Assembly (NCBI GenBank): GCA_016194705.1
Contig: JACQAZ010000022.1
Location: 1-64,000 of the forward strand
Direction of reading: 5' to 3'
DNA: 64,000 nucleotides
From: Elusimicrobiota bacterium
GTDB lineage: Bacteria > Elusimicrobiota > Elusimicrobia > UBA1565 > UBA9628
In this document: positions 17,695-26,247 of the stretch, piece after piece
Numbering within the stretch: the stretch's first letter is position 1
Layout: the number at the start of each line of letters is the position of its first letter
Notes under the pieces: model-generated
What the model saw: the letters and a program-made list of their open reading frames with translations, nothing else
Told to the model about the DNA's origin: nothing
Database searches by the model: none
Translations under genes and position numbers: made by a program

Positions 17695-20600
17695 ATGGAG
17701 TATCGTAAAGGCCGCGCCGCGCTCTCGAACGCGGGCTTCGCGGGCTTCTTGGCGGCTCAGGCGCTGGGCGCTTTGAACGACAACGCCTTCAAGACCTTCG
17801 TAGCGCTCTGGGCCGTGGCGGCCCTGCCTCCGGGTGAGTCGGCGCGGCTCATCGCGCTCGCCGGCGCGATGTTCGTGGCCCCCTTCCTCATATTCTCCAC
17901 CTACGCGGGCTGGGCCGCGGACCGCTGGAGCAAGAAGAGCCTCATCGTCTTCTTCAAGGCCGTGGAAGTCATCCTGTTGGCCCTGAGCTTCGCGGGTCTC
18001 TACGCGCGCAGCCTGCCTTTGCTGATGGTCCTGCTCTTCCTGATGGGGACGCACAGCGCATTCTTCGGGCCCGTGAAGCTCGCGATCATCCCGGAGATGA
18101 TCGAGGACGAGGACCTCTCGGGGGCCAACGGCCTGCTCCAGATGACGACCTTCTTCGGCATCATCGCCGGCACGGCGGCGGCCGGCGCTTTGCTCGGGCC
18201 CTGCCGAGAGCGTCCCGAACTGGCCTCCTTGGTCTTCAACGCCGTCTCGCTCGTCGGCCTGGCGGCGAGCCTGCTCGTGCCGGATGTTCCGGCCGTGGGG
18301 AATCGCGAGCCGCTCAAGCTCAACTTCGTGGGACAAAGCTGGAAGAGCGTCGTCGAATTGCGGCGCTATCCGAGCGTCTACCTCTCGACCGTCGGCGCGG
18401 CCTACTTTTGGTTCGTCGGCGCGATCTTCCAGATGAACATCCTGGTCTACGGCAAGGAGCTCATGGGAGTCAGCGAGACGGTCTGCTCCTATTTCCAGGT
18501 GCTCGTAGCCGTCGGCATCGCCTTCGGCAGCTACGCGGCCGGCCGCCTCTCGCGCAAGCAAGTCGAGCTCGGCCTGGTGCCGCTAGGCGCGCTGGGCCTG
18601 GTCGCCTTCGCGCTGGATCTGGCCTTCGCCTTCCACTCGGAGCGGCGCGCGATGACGGATCTGTTCCTGCTCGGGCTCTCGGCGGGCTGCTTCGTCGTGC
18701 CGCTGCAGACTTTGATCCAGCAGCGAAGCCCCGAGGCCAAGCGCGGCCGCATCCAGGCGACGGGCAACATCCTTTCTTTCGTCGGCATCCTGATCGCCTC
18801 GGCCTTCCTCTGGGCCTTCTCGAGCTTCTTCAAGCTCCACGCCGGGCAGATCTTCCTCGCGACCGGCCTCATGACTTTGGCCGTCGCGCTCTATATCACG
18901 GCCATGCTGCCGGATTTCCTGACGCGCCTTCTGCTTTATCCGCTTGCGAACATCCTCTACCGCATCCGCGTCGAGGGACGCGACAACGTGCCCCTCGAGG
19001 GCCCGGTCCTGCTGGTCTCCAACCACATTTCCTTCATCGACCCGTTTTTGATCGTGATGGCCAACCAGCGCCTCGTGCGCTTCCTCATGTTCCGGGCCTA
19101 CTACGACCTGCCGATCGCGAACTGGTTTTTCCGCGCGATGAAGGCGATCCCGGTCTCCAACCACGACGGCCCCAAGGCGCTCATCAAGTCTTTCCAGAAC
19201 GCGCGGGCGGCGCTCGAGCGCGGCGAGGCGGTCTGCATCTTCGCCGAAGGCGAGATCTCGCGCCACGGCCAGATGCTGCGCTTCAAGAACGGTTTCGAGC
19301 GGATCGTCGACGGCCTCGATGTCCCCGTGGTGCCCGTGCATCTCGACCAGGTCTGGGGCAGCGTGTTCAGCTTCGAGGGCGGCGGCGTCTTGTTCAAGAA
19401 GCCGCGCAAGCTGCCCTATCCCGTGACGGTCAGCTTCGGCAAGCCGGTGCCCGCCACGACTCCGGCCTTCGAGCTCCGGCAGCGCATCTTGGAACTCGGA
19501 GCCGAGGCCTTCCGGCACCGGCTCGAGGAGACCCCCCCCCTTCCGATCAGCTTCGTCAGAGAAGCCAAGCGCCATCCGCTGCGGCTAGGCGCCGCGGACT
19601 CGATGGGCATGAAGCTCACGCGCGCGGGTCTGCTCGTGCAGAGCGCGGCATTGGCGAGCGTGGTCGACTCCGAGCTCGCGGCCGACGAGCGCGTCGGCAT
19701 CCTGCTGCCGCCCTCCGTGGGAGGGGTGCTCGCCAACCTCGCCCTCTCGTTCGCGGGCAAGATCCCGGTCAACTTGAACTATACGGCCTCCAAGGACATC
19801 GTCTCCGCCTGCGCGGTCAAGGCGGGCATCACGAAGATCGTGACCTCGAAGCGCTTCATGGAGAAGCTCGGCTGGCAGCCGGAGCAGTCCCTCCTTTATA
19901 TGGAGGATTTGGCGGGCAAGGTCTCGAAAGCTGGAGCGATCATTCGCGGCGCGGCGCTCTTGGGGCTTCCTTCCTTCGTCGTTGAACGGCTGTTTTTCGC
20001 GAAGGCGCGCGGGCCGTTGGACCGCATGGCGACCATCATGTTCACGAGCGGCTCGACGGGCATACCGAAGGGCGTCATGCTGACGCATTTCAATCTGCAG
20101 TCCAATGTGGCGGCGCTGGCCCAGGTCTACGCCTTGGGCGGAACCGACCGGGTCATGGGCATACTGCCGTTCTTCCATTCCTTCGGCTTCATGGGGACGC
20201 TTTGGCTGCCGCTGGTCACGGGCATGGGCGCGATCTACCATTACAATCCGCTGGACGCCAAGCGCATCGGCGACATGGTCGCCGAATATCAAGCGACCTT
20301 CCTGATGGGCACCCCAACTTTCCTCCTAGGATTCCTCCGGCGAGTTGAGCCGGACAAATTCAAGAGCCTCCGGATTGTGGTGGTTGGGGCCGAGAAATTG
20401 AGAGACGACGTCGCCAAGGCCTTCGAGGAGAAGTTCCACATCGAGCCGCTCGAGGGCTACGGCTGCACCGAGCTCTCTCCCGCGGCTGCCGTCAACATCC
20501 CCGACATCAATTGGCCGGGCACGAGGCAGAAGGGAAGCAAGCGCGGCACGATCGGCCAGCCGCTTCCCGGCGTCTTCATGAAGGTCGTCGATCCGGACTC

Positions 20601-21120
20601 GGGGAAGGAACTCGAAGCCGGCACTCCCGGCTTGCTCTTGGTGAAGGGCCCGAACGTCATGGCGGGCTATCTCGACGATCCCAAGCACACCGAGGAGTCC
20701 CTGCGCGACGGCTACTATGTGACCGGCGACATCGCGGCCATCGACCAGGATGGGTTTGTCACGATCACCGACCGCCTTTCGCGGTTCAGCAAGATCGCCG
20801 GAGAGATGGTCCCGCATATCCGCGTCGAGCAGAGGCTCCACGAGCTGGCCGGCAAGGTCGACCAGACCTTCGTGGTGACCGCCGTGCCCGACGAGCGGCG
20901 GGGCGAGAGGCTGGTGGTCCTCTGCAAGGACTACGATGACATCGACGGCCTCTGCGCGAAGCTTGCCGCCTCGGAGCTCCCCAAACTCTGGCTGCCGGCC
21001 AAGGAGAACTTCCACAAGGTCGCGGAGTTTCCTCTCTTGGGCTCGGGCAAGCTCGACATGACGCGGCTCAAGGCCGTCTCGCGCGAACTCGAGGGCCTCG
21101 CGGCCCCGAAATCCTCCTAG
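17695..21120 (+). CDS. aas: LplT-Aas fusion: lysophospholipid transporter / acyltransferase / acyl-ACP synthetase
   Basis: The 1141-residue protein has three parts. An MFS-type lysophospholipid flippase comes first (residues 1-415, ALNDNAFKTF near the start). A PlsC-type acyltransferase has its HX4D motif NHISFID at 443-449 and FAEGEIS beyond. An AMP-forming acyl-ACP synthetase has FTSGSTGIPKG near 783-793 and YVTGDIA later. The enzyme re-acylates lysophosphatidylethanolamine at the inner membrane. In E. coli LplT and Aas are separate neighbouring genes; single-chain fusions occur in several phyla. The start at 17695 agrees with the promoter position. Confidence 0.9.
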   Translation: MEYRKGRAALSNAGFAGFLAAQALGALNDNAFKTFVALWAVAALPPGESARLIALAGAMFVAPFLIFSTYAGWAADRWSKKSLIVFFKAVEVILLALSFAGLYARSLPLLMVLLFLMGTHSAFFGPVKLAIIPEMIEDEDLSGANGLLQMTTFFGIIAGTAAAGALLGPCRERPELASLVFNAVSLVGLAASLLVPDVPAVGNREPLKLNFVGQSWKSVVELRRYPSVYLSTVGAAYFWFVGAIFQMNILVYGKELMGVSETVCSYFQVLVAVGIAFGSYAAGRLSRKQVELGLVPLGALGLVAFALDLAFAFHSERRAMTDLFLLGLSAGCFVVPLQTLIQQRSPEAKRGRIQATGNILSFVGILIASAFLWAFSSFFKLHAGQIFLATGLMTLAVALYITAMLPDFLTRLLLYPLANILYRIRVEGRDNVPLEGPVLLVSNHISFIDPFLIVMANQRLVRFLMFRAYYDLPIANWFFRAMKAIPVSNHDGPKALIKSFQNARAALERGEAVCIFAEGEISRHGQMLRFKNGFERIVDGLDVPVVPVHLDQVWGSVFSFEGGGVLFKKPRKLPYPVTVSFGKPVPATTPAFELRQRILELGAEAFRHRLEETPPLPISFVREAKRHPLRLGAADSMGMKLTRAGLLVQSAALASVVDSELAADERVGILLPPSVGGVLANLALSFAGKIPVNLNYTASKDIVSACAVKAGITKIVTSKRFMEKLGWQPEQSLLYMEDLAGKVSKAGAIIRGAALLGLPSFVVERLFFAKARGPLDRMATIMFTSGSTGIPKGVMLTHFNLQSNVAALAQVYALGGTDRVMGILPFFHSFGFMGTLWLPLVTGMGAIYHYNPLDAKRIGDMVAEYQATFLMGTPTFLLGFLRRVEPDKFKSLRIVVVGAEKLRDDVAKAFEEKFHIEPLEGYGCTELSPAAAVNIPDINWPGTRQKGSKRGTIGQPLPGVFMKVVDPDSGKELEAGTPGLLLVKGPNVMAGYLDDPKHTEESLRDGYYVTGDIAAIDQDGFVTITDRLSRFSKIAGEMVPHIRVEQRLHELAGKVDQTFVVTAVPDERRGERLVVLCKDYDDIDGLCAKLAASELPKLWLPAKENFHKVAEFPLLGSGKLDMTRLKAVSRELEGLAAPKSS

Positions 21121-21138
21121 GTCCTTAGGGGAAGGACC
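21120..21138 (+). repeat. Short hairpin after aas
   Basis: GGTCCTT and AAGGACC form a perfect 7-bp stem around a 5-base loop directly at the aas stop. No T-run follows, so it is more likely an mRNA-end stabiliser or part of a factor-dependent terminator than an intrinsic terminator. Confidence 0.4.
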
Positions 21139-21220
21139 AAAGTCCTCGCGCCGGGCCCGTTCGGCCCTCGTGCGTCGCCGCGTCCGAGGCTAGACTGATG
21201 GCAGAGAGGATACCCCCCCA

Positions 21221-21382
21221 ATGTCCCGACACTTGAAAGCCCTGGACAAATTCGGCGGACGCTACCAGGAGCATGAGATGCGCTCCAGCGCTTCGCTGGA
21301 ATACCCGATGGATTGGTGCGCGCTCGTGTTTCGCCTCGCGCGCCGGCGCGCCTTGCCCGATCTCAGGGGCGGGCGGCAGTGA
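21221..21382 (+). CDS. Small protein of unknown function
   Basis: A 53-residue frame starts at ATG 10 bases after GAGAGGA. The sequence is basic and contains KFGGRYQEHEMRSS and MDWCALVFRLARRRA. Third-position GC is high, as in real genes here. It overlaps the 3' end of the convergent CWC-protein gene by 20 bases. No family recognised; existence is likely but unproven. Confidence 0.4.
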   Translation: MSRHLKALDKFGGRYQEHEMRSSASLEYPMDWCALVFRLARRRALPDLRGGRQ

Positions 21383-21701
21383 TCGGCTCGTAGCCCGGAC
21401 ACTCCGACATCGGAAGGCGCGGGTATTTTTTGTAGCGCGCGTCGGTCTTCGAGAGCCCGCAGAGGTGCAGAAGGCCGCCGCCCTTCGAGCGCAGGCGCTG
21501 GGCGTGACGGCAGCCGGCGCAAAGTCCCGCCGCTTTGATCAGGGCCGCGATTTCTCCCTTTAGACAAGGCGGGCAGAGACAGCCCGCATCGTCGAGAGGC
21601 ATCACTGGGGGCAACTCGGCGCACCAGCAAGTCGCTTCCGCGTCATTGGCACCGCAGCCGAACGACGCTCGGCAGCGCTGGCAGCTCTTCTGTTGCGGCA
21701 C
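21363..21701 (-). CDS. Cysteine-rich CWC-type small protein
   Basis: The 112-residue product has an N-terminal cysteine-rich CWC domain (CQRC...GCG...CWC...CLCPPCL, residues 7-47). A second Cys module follows with CAGCRHAQ, LHLCGL and KYPRLPMSECPGYEP. Both look like zinc-binding knuckles; the second resembles a small domain often encoded alone. It starts with GTG, and TAGGAT lies seven bases upstream, again suggesting a leaderless mRNA. A role is unknown. Confidence 0.7.
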   Translation of the reverse strand: MPQQKSCQRCRASFGCGANDAEATCWCAELPPVMPLDDAGCLCPPCLKGEIAALIKAAGLCAGCRHAQRLRSKGGGLLHLCGLSKTDARYKKYPRLPMSECPGYEPITAARP

Positions 21702-21799
21702 GGACGCTATCCTATCAAATGCGCTTTAGCGTTAACCGGTCGCCGAGCCTGGCGAGTTTCAAATGAATCCCGATATCGTCCCATTCATTTCTTGGGCCA

Positions 21800-21829
21800 G
21801 CTAACCATCGGCTCTATCCGATGGTTAGC
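21800..21829. repeat. Perfect 12-bp inverted repeat
   Basis: GCTAACCATCGG and CCGATGGTTAGC pair perfectly around a 6-base loop in the gap between the CWC gene and the beta-lactamase-fold gene. It lacks a T-run and lacks the length and bulges of an integron attC site. It could be a bidirectional mRNA-end hairpin or a protein-binding site. Apart from it, I see nothing coding in 21702-21956. Confidence 0.6.
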
Positions 21830-21956
21830 GGCCGTCGCGTGTGCCGACGCCTTTCCGCACCTTCTCATTGACTCGACGCTCCAAATTCGGGACTCCTAAC
21901 CCCTGCCGAAATCTCTGGAACCTCCGGGGGCGATAAATCAAATTGGCCGATGAAAT

Positions 21957-22760
21957 CTAGCACAAGCGTTCACCTGCGTCGTGCGCGCAAATCGAGCGAA
22001 TTTGTGAATGGTCGAGTCTGAGTCGCCGGAGCCGTTCTCGTGTCTCTAAAGCGCGCGAGAACTGCTCATGGGCTAGCCTCTCAAAAATCCTCATTCCTGG
22101 CGTCGTCACCGCGTTCTTGTCCATTGCGCGGCGATCATAATATGCGTCGCCGGCATGCAAGAGCCAGCCAGAATCTTCTAAACCAGTTGAAACCACAACG
22201 CCAGCGTGTCCCGGCGTATGCCCGGGCAAGGAAACAAGGAGAATCTCGGGGGGCAAGCCTCTGAGTTCCCGAACTCGGTGGAACCCATTCCATGTTTCGC
22301 CTGCGTCTGCGTCGTAAGTCTGCCATTGAGGGCTGTGCGACCAGTGAGAGGAACGATACCGCTCCCGCTGCCTGAACGTCCTGGGCGCTAGGGCCGCTGC
22401 TTTTTCGAGCTCAAGGATGTGAACTTCGGCGGTGGGAAAGTCTGACAATCCCCCAGCGTGATCCAAGTCCAGGTGCGTGGGAATGATGTGCCTTACGTCC
22501 GAAATGGAAAATCCAAGGCGTTCCACCTGGCGCGCCGCGGTGCTCTCCACCTTAAGATCAAGGCCTAGAAAAAAATGCATGAGACCCAACCGTTTAGGAT
22601 CGGCCATGTCTCGGATGCCGATCCCGGTGTCGACTAAAACAAGCCCCGACGATGTCTCGATTAATAGGCAGTTGCAGATGAGCGCGCGCGGGAGGAAGGA
22701 CTGCGGCAAAAGCCCTCCCATGGGGCACATGCTAGCACAGCGAAGTAGATGGGTTTTCAT
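21957..22760 (-). CDS. Metallo-beta-lactamase-fold hydrolase
   Basis: From the ATG at 22760 the product has 267 residues. It shows the MBL-fold sequence LLIETSSGLVLVDTGIG, the metal motif THLDLDHAGG (the usual second His of HxHxDH is Asp), SLPGHTPGHAGV and LLHAGDAYYD. This pattern resembles lactonase-like members such as AHL lactonases. The substrate is unknown. Codon use is less GC-biased than in the flanks. It is the last of three minus-strand genes in a possible cassette-like block. Confidence 0.75.
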   Translation of the reverse strand: MKTHLLRCASMCPMGGLLPQSFLPRALICNCLLIETSSGLVLVDTGIGIRDMADPKRLGLMHFFLGLDLKVESTAARQVERLGFSISDVRHIIPTHLDLDHAGGLSDFPTAEVHILELEKAAALAPRTFRQRERYRSSHWSHSPQWQTYDADAGETWNGFHRVRELRGLPPEILLVSLPGHTPGHAGVVVSTGLEDSGWLLHAGDAYYDRRAMDKNAVTTPGMRIFERLAHEQFSRALETRERLRRLRLDHSQIRSICAHDAGERLC

Positions 22761-22766
22761 TTTTCG

Positions 22767-22846
22767 TGCCGAAAGTGCCGCCACGCTCTGCGGCGTGCGC
22801 TACCGCTCCTTACACGCGCGCGCCCGCAGAAGCACTTGGTTCGGCA
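22767..22846. repeat. Long imperfect hairpin between accessory genes
   Basis: TGCCGAA/TTCGGCA, AAGTGC/GCACTT, CTGCGG/CCGCAG and GCGTG/CACGC pair in order from outside to inside, with unpaired bases on alternating sides. The 80-base fold with extrahelical bases recalls integron attC structure, although the ends (GCCGAAC) depart from the RYYYAAC consensus. It fills the spacer between 22760 and 22852. Confidence 0.45.
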
Positions 22847-22851
22847 GGCCC

Positions 22852-23217
22852 TCACCGCAGGTAATAGAGATGGATCGAAAATGGAGTAAATTTTTCCACC
22901 TCTCCCTTTGCAATGTGTGGATGTCGTGCGATCATTCCCTTGGTCAGGCGCGGGACGTCGAAATCGCGAATGTCTGCATACTTGCCATGGGGGTGCGTGA
23001 AATAACTTGATTTCTCGCCTTTGCTGACCTCCTTCTGCAATTCATCCTTCAGTCGTCGCAATAACTCGATTTTCTTGGAATCATATTGGCCCAACTGTTG
23101 GTCTTTTAGGCATTTCTTTATCTTCGCGGCAGTCTCCGACTTATCTGAAAAAGGGAATTCGTAAGCCAACACGCCCAGTGTCACGCTCTCGTAGGTCGCT
23201 GATTGCCTTTCAATCAT
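22852..23217 (-). CDS. Hypothetical protein of the accessory block
   Basis: The 121-residue product is charged and helical in the middle (KIKKCLKDQQLGQYDSKK) with a C-terminal part containing FTHPHGKYADIRDFDVPRL and ARHPHIAKGE. No signal peptide, membrane helix or known motif is visible. Base composition is clearly lower in GC than the core genes on either side, a sign of acquisition. I do not recognise it. Confidence 0.5.
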   Translation of the reverse strand: MIERQSATYESVTLGVLAYEFPFSDKSETAAKIKKCLKDQQLGQYDSKKIELLRRLKDELQKEVSKGEKSSYFTHPHGKYADIRDFDVPRLTKGMIARHPHIAKGEVEKFTPFSIHLYYLR

Positions 23218-23233
23218 AGTCCGCCGAACGCAT

Positions 23234-23288
23234 GGGTGTGCGGCGGCGGCTACAGGGATTCCTTAAATTGCCGCCGGCCGCACTACCC
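23234..23288. repeat. Bulged hairpin between accessory genes
   Basis: GGGTGTGCGGCGGCGGC (23234-23250) pairs with GCCGCCGGCCGCACTACCC (23270-23288), leaving one A and one C extrahelical and a 19-base loop. GCCGAAC flanks it on both sides (23223-23229 and 23300-23306). The asymmetrically bulged stem is attC-like, but the core-site consensus is not met. Confidence 0.45.
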
Positions 23289-23359
23289 GATGTTGATAGG
23301 CCGAACGACGGCGCCTCCTGCCATAAGCTTTTCTCCCATCTGCAATCCTCTGCCAAGCA

Positions 23360-23881
23360 TCAACCTCGGAGATGGACTTTCTTCGGGCCGATCTTAGAAA
23401 CGTGCCAAGTGTCGTCAAATTCCAAATCAAAGGACAAGTGTTGAGATTCTAATAGGGACGCCGCCGGAAGGAAAACGTACATTGTTCGACAGACGGCGGG
23501 AAAGCCCTCCGTTGATTTCACGAGACTTCGCCACTCATCTCGGTCTAAAATAGGCCCGCTCTCTTGCCCTTGGCACCCGACGAAGTCCCTTCTCGCCGCA
23601 TCCACCGCATCGTCGCTGAAAATTGGAACATCCTTGATCGACATCCCGACTCGTATGGCATCGTAGGTCCGATGAAAATGGCGGTCGGATTCATTGCCCG
23701 TACGGACAGAGAGCCCGAAACAGAGTCCCATTAGGACAAGCATGCCCATTGCGATCCAGCGCAGAAATGAACTTTTTGAGGGATTATTTGGACGTGGAAG
23801 CGGAGTGCGGCACGTGGGACAAAAATCGATAGCCTCGTTGTCGAGGTTCGCGGCGCATCCGGTGCATTTAACAATGCTCAT
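23360..23881 (-). CDS. Zinc-ribbon membrane protein of unknown function
   Basis: The 173-residue product begins with a zinc ribbon (CTGCAANLDNEAIDFCPTC, Cys at 6, 9, 21 and 24), then one membrane helix (about 42-59, AMGMLVLMGLCFGL). An extracytoplasmic domain follows with FVGCQGQE, FPAVCRTMYVF and a DDTWHVSKI ending. Proteins with a zinc ribbon plus one helix are common and mostly uncharacterised. GC is lower than in the flanking genes. It is the first gene of the accessory block and lies just downstream, in its own direction, of an attC-like element. Confidence 0.55.
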   Translation of the reverse strand: MSIVKCTGCAANLDNEAIDFCPTCRTPLPRPNNPSKSSFLRWIAMGMLVLMGLCFGLSVRTGNESDRHFHRTYDAIRVGMSIKDVPIFSDDAVDAARRDFVGCQGQESGPILDRDEWRSLVKSTEGFPAVCRTMYVFLPAASLLESQHLSFDLEFDDTWHVSKIGPKKVHLRG

Positions 23882-23936
23882 TGGTTTGCCTGACGCCGAT
23901 ATTCATTTCGGCCTAACTTCTAATTAGACGGCCCCT

Positions 23937-23995
23937 GTCTAACTCGGGACCATTGTGGCCGTCTTCCGAATTGTAATGTGAAAACCGAGTTAAAT
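23937..23995. repeat. attC-like 59-base element
   Basis: The element starts with GTCTAAC (fits RYYYAAC) and ends with GTTAAAT (fits GTTRRRY), 59 bases overall, the classic length of the smallest integron attC sites. TAACTCGG (23940-23947) pairs with CCGAGTTA (23985-23992) and a weaker inner stem is possible. A further GCCTAAC core lies at 23911. No integrase gene is seen in the window, so this would be a cassette cluster lacking integrase or a coincidence. Confidence 0.45.
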
Positions 23996-24038
23996 CAAGA
24001 GGAAGGCTTTCCGTGATAGGCCGACCAGGGCGGTCGGC

Positions 24039-24266
24039 CTAATCTTGTTGACTTTCCTCCGCCTTCCCGCCGCCGAACCAGGTCAGGTAGAGCGTGTACG
24101 CCAGGACCGCGACCAGGGCGACAACCGGAATGACGAGCCAGGGATGCTCGTGGAATCTCTGCACGCAGAGCTCGTAGAGCTCCTTGCGAGCCTGCTCGCC
24201 GCGCACGGAATAGCGCGAGGTGTTGATCGCGTCGTCGAGCTTGCCCACGTTCTTCCAGTCGGCCAT
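24039..24266 (-). CDS. Small single-pass membrane protein
   Basis: The 75-residue product from the ATG at 24266 has a soluble helical N-terminus (DDAINTSRYSVRGEQARKELYELCVQ), one membrane helix near residues 45-64 (LVIPVVALVAVLAYTLYLTW) and a short acidic tail. Its composition is that of the core genome. It is divergent from the transporter gene at 24364. No family recognised. Confidence 0.55.
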   Translation of the reverse strand: MADWKNVGKLDDAINTSRYSVRGEQARKELYELCVQRFHEHPWLVIPVVALVAVLAYTLYLTWFGGGKAEESQQD

Positions 24267-24351
24267 GGCGCTCCATCCTACCAAATGACGGCGGCAATAG
24301 GCCCACGCCCGACGGGGCCCAAAGCCCCTGAATAGAGCCCTCCATTCCTCT

Positions 24352-24357
24352 TATACT
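24352..24357 (+). promoter_or_regulatory. -10 element of the Npt-like transporter gene
   Basis: TATACT ends six bases before the ATG, so transcription should start at or near the initiation codon. No good -35 box is seen at 16-18 bases. Confidence 0.45.
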
Positions 24358-24363
24358 GACCCC

Positions 24364-26247
24364 ATGCACTTGCTTGGCGCTTTGGCCGCCCTTTTTCTGG
24401 CTTTGCCCTCGAATGCGGTCGACACCCGCACGGGCGAGCAAGCCCCGGCGCCGCGGGTCGTCGTCGCGGCCGTCACGGGAGCTCAACTTCCGCAGCTGAC
24501 CAAGCTCGAGACCAAGACCGAGCTCGGAGTCGGCGCGATCGCGCAGGTCGACGGCGCGCAAACGATCCAACCGCTTTCGCTTCCCGCTCTCGAGCGCCTC
24601 GCGGCGGCCCCGGAGGCCGTCGTAGGCCTTCAGGAGCAGCAGGCCGCGAGGCTCGCGCTCGAGCTCGGGCTCACGCCCTCGGCGCGCGCATCAATCGACA
24701 AAGCGCTCGCCCAGCCTGACGCCGCGCTGGGCTCCGCCGTGACCCTGCTCTCGGTTGTCAGAGACGATCTCTCCGGCAAGCAAAAGGCGAGTCCCGATGA
24801 CGGGACCCAGGCCGCTCTCGCGAGCCTCGATCTCTTCTTCTCGGGGATCAAGTCGGGAAGGCCGGACGCCGTGACCGCTCTGCGGTCCGCCGAGGGGGCC
24901 TCATGGCGCTCGCGCTTGGCCGCGCTGCGCCCCGCCTGGCTTGGCCGCGCGAAGAGGGACGACGGCGCTCGCATCCCCCCTCCCCTGCGGCCAGGCGACC
25001 CCGGGAGGCCCCAAGGCCCGCCGGAAGAAGGAAAGCTCGTGCGCTGGGCCTTCCTCTGGAATTTCGCCACGATCGCGGCCTACACGATCATCGGCGCGGT
25101 GAAGCAGGGCATGCTGATGCACCGCTTCGGAGAGCAGATCATCCCGCTGGTCTACATCGCCAGCGCCTTGGTCACTGGCGTCGCGGTCTGGATTTACGGC
25201 CATTACGTCGGGAAGGTCTCGCGCAAGGCCTTGATCAAAGGCACCCTCTTCGCGCTGGGCGCGAGCCTCGCGGCGTGGACGGGCCTCATCTTCGCTTTCG
25301 GCGCGGCCAACGCCTGGCTCTCGTTTGGCTTCTCGCTGTGGGCGGACGTCTTCGGCATCATGTCGGTGACCCTGTTTTGGAGCTACGTCAACGACGCCTT
25401 CACGACCGAGGCGGCCAAGCGCCGCTTCGGCCTGATCGGCGCGGCGGGGCCCTTGGGCAGCATACTCGGCTCGCTGCTGACCTTGCTCGGCGCCGTCAAA
25501 ATCGGACTCACGCCGCTGCTGGCCGCCGCGACCTTGCTGTTCGCCGCGACGGGCTTCTTCTTCGCCGCCATGGACCGGCTGCCGCATCCGAAATCCACGG
25601 AGCCGTCACCCGCGCCGCAACCGAATAGGCCGCAGAAGGGCATACTCAGGGTCATCGCGTCTTCTCCCTACCTCGTGTTCTTGAGCCTGCTCGTCGCGAT
25701 GGAGCGGATGGTCCCCGACTTCTCGAATTATCTCTTCAGCGCCGCGACCCACGCGGCCTACCCGAGCGTGGAGGCGCTGACGCGCTTCTCCGGTCTCTTC
25801 GGGCTCTGGCAGGGCGTCTTCTCGCTCGCGGCGAGCCTGTTTCTGACGAAGTTCTTCCTGAAGAAGCTCGGCGTCGGCCCCGCTCTGATGAGCTCGCCGC
25901 TGGCCAATCTGGTCGGCTTCCTGGTCTATCCGTTCGCGCCGGCTCTGCCGTGGACGGTCGGCTACAACGACGTCGAGGGGCTGTTCCGCTACACGACCTT
26001 CAAGGCCGCCAAGGAGGCGACCTACACGGCGCAGGACCACAACGTCATCTACCGCGTCAAAGCCTTCGTCGAGATGTTCTTGTACCGTCTGGCCAGGGGT
26101 GCTGCAGGAATCATTTTGCTCTTGTTGACCGGCAAGATGTTCCTCGGCCTTGGCGTCGTCAGCGTGGCGTGGACGGGAGCGGCGTTGGCGCTTCTGTGGA
26201 TCTACGCCGCCTGGCGCGTCGGCCGCGAAGCGAAGCTCTCCGCCTAG
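24364..26247 (+). CDS. Npt1/Npt2-like MFS transporter with a secreted N-terminal domain
   Basis: The 627-residue protein begins with a signal peptide (LLGALAALFLALPSNAVD). A non-conserved, Ala-rich, probably periplasmic segment of about 200 residues follows, and then some 10-12 membrane helices (about 227-620). The membrane part contains FGIMSVTLFWSYVND and AAKRRFGLIGAAGPLGSILGS, typical of the ADP/ATP-translocase (Npt/TlcA) branch. Classical members exchange nucleotides in intracellular bacteria, but free-living lineages also carry them and the substrate cannot be inferred here. The start is supported by the -10 box. Its stop overlaps the convergent gene by four bases. Confidence 0.7.
   Translation: MHLLGALAALFLALPSNAVDTRTGEQAPAPRVVVAAVTGAQLPQLTKLETKTELGVGAIAQVDGAQTIQPLSLPALERLAAAPEAVVGLQEQQAARLALELGLTPSARASIDKALAQPDAALGSAVTLLSVVRDDLSGKQKASPDDGTQAALASLDLFFSGIKSGRPDAVTALRSAEGASWRSRLAALRPAWLGRAKRDDGARIPPPLRPGDPGRPQGPPEEGKLVRWAFLWNFATIAAYTIIGAVKQGMLMHRFGEQIIPLVYIASALVTGVAVWIYGHYVGKVSRKALIKGTLFALGASLAAWTGLIFAFGAANAWLSFGFSLWADVFGIMSVTLFWSYVNDAFTTEAAKRRFGLIGAAGPLGSILGSLLTLLGAVKIGLTPLLAAATLLFAATGFFFAAMDRLPHPKSTEPSPAPQPNRPQKGILRVIASSPYLVFLSLLVAMERMVPDFSNYLFSAATHAAYPSVEALTRFSGLFGLWQGVFSLAASLFLTKFFLKKLGVGPALMSSPLANLVGFLVYPFAPALPWTVGYNDVEGLFRYTTFKAAKEATYTAQDHNVIYRVKAFVEMFLYRLARGAAGIILLLLTGKMFLGLGVVSVAWTGAALALLWIYAAWRVGREAKLSA

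Noticed and set aside
18583-19575. Long open frame antisense to the LplT-Aas gene
   Set aside because: Arg/His/Glu-rich composition is the mirror of a GC-rich coding strand; no domain, and the sense frame is a clear enzyme. Many similar shadows occur across the window.
21800-21829. attC site at the perfect hairpin
   Set aside because: Only 30 bases, no bulges, and ends do not fit RYYYAAC/GTTRRRY.
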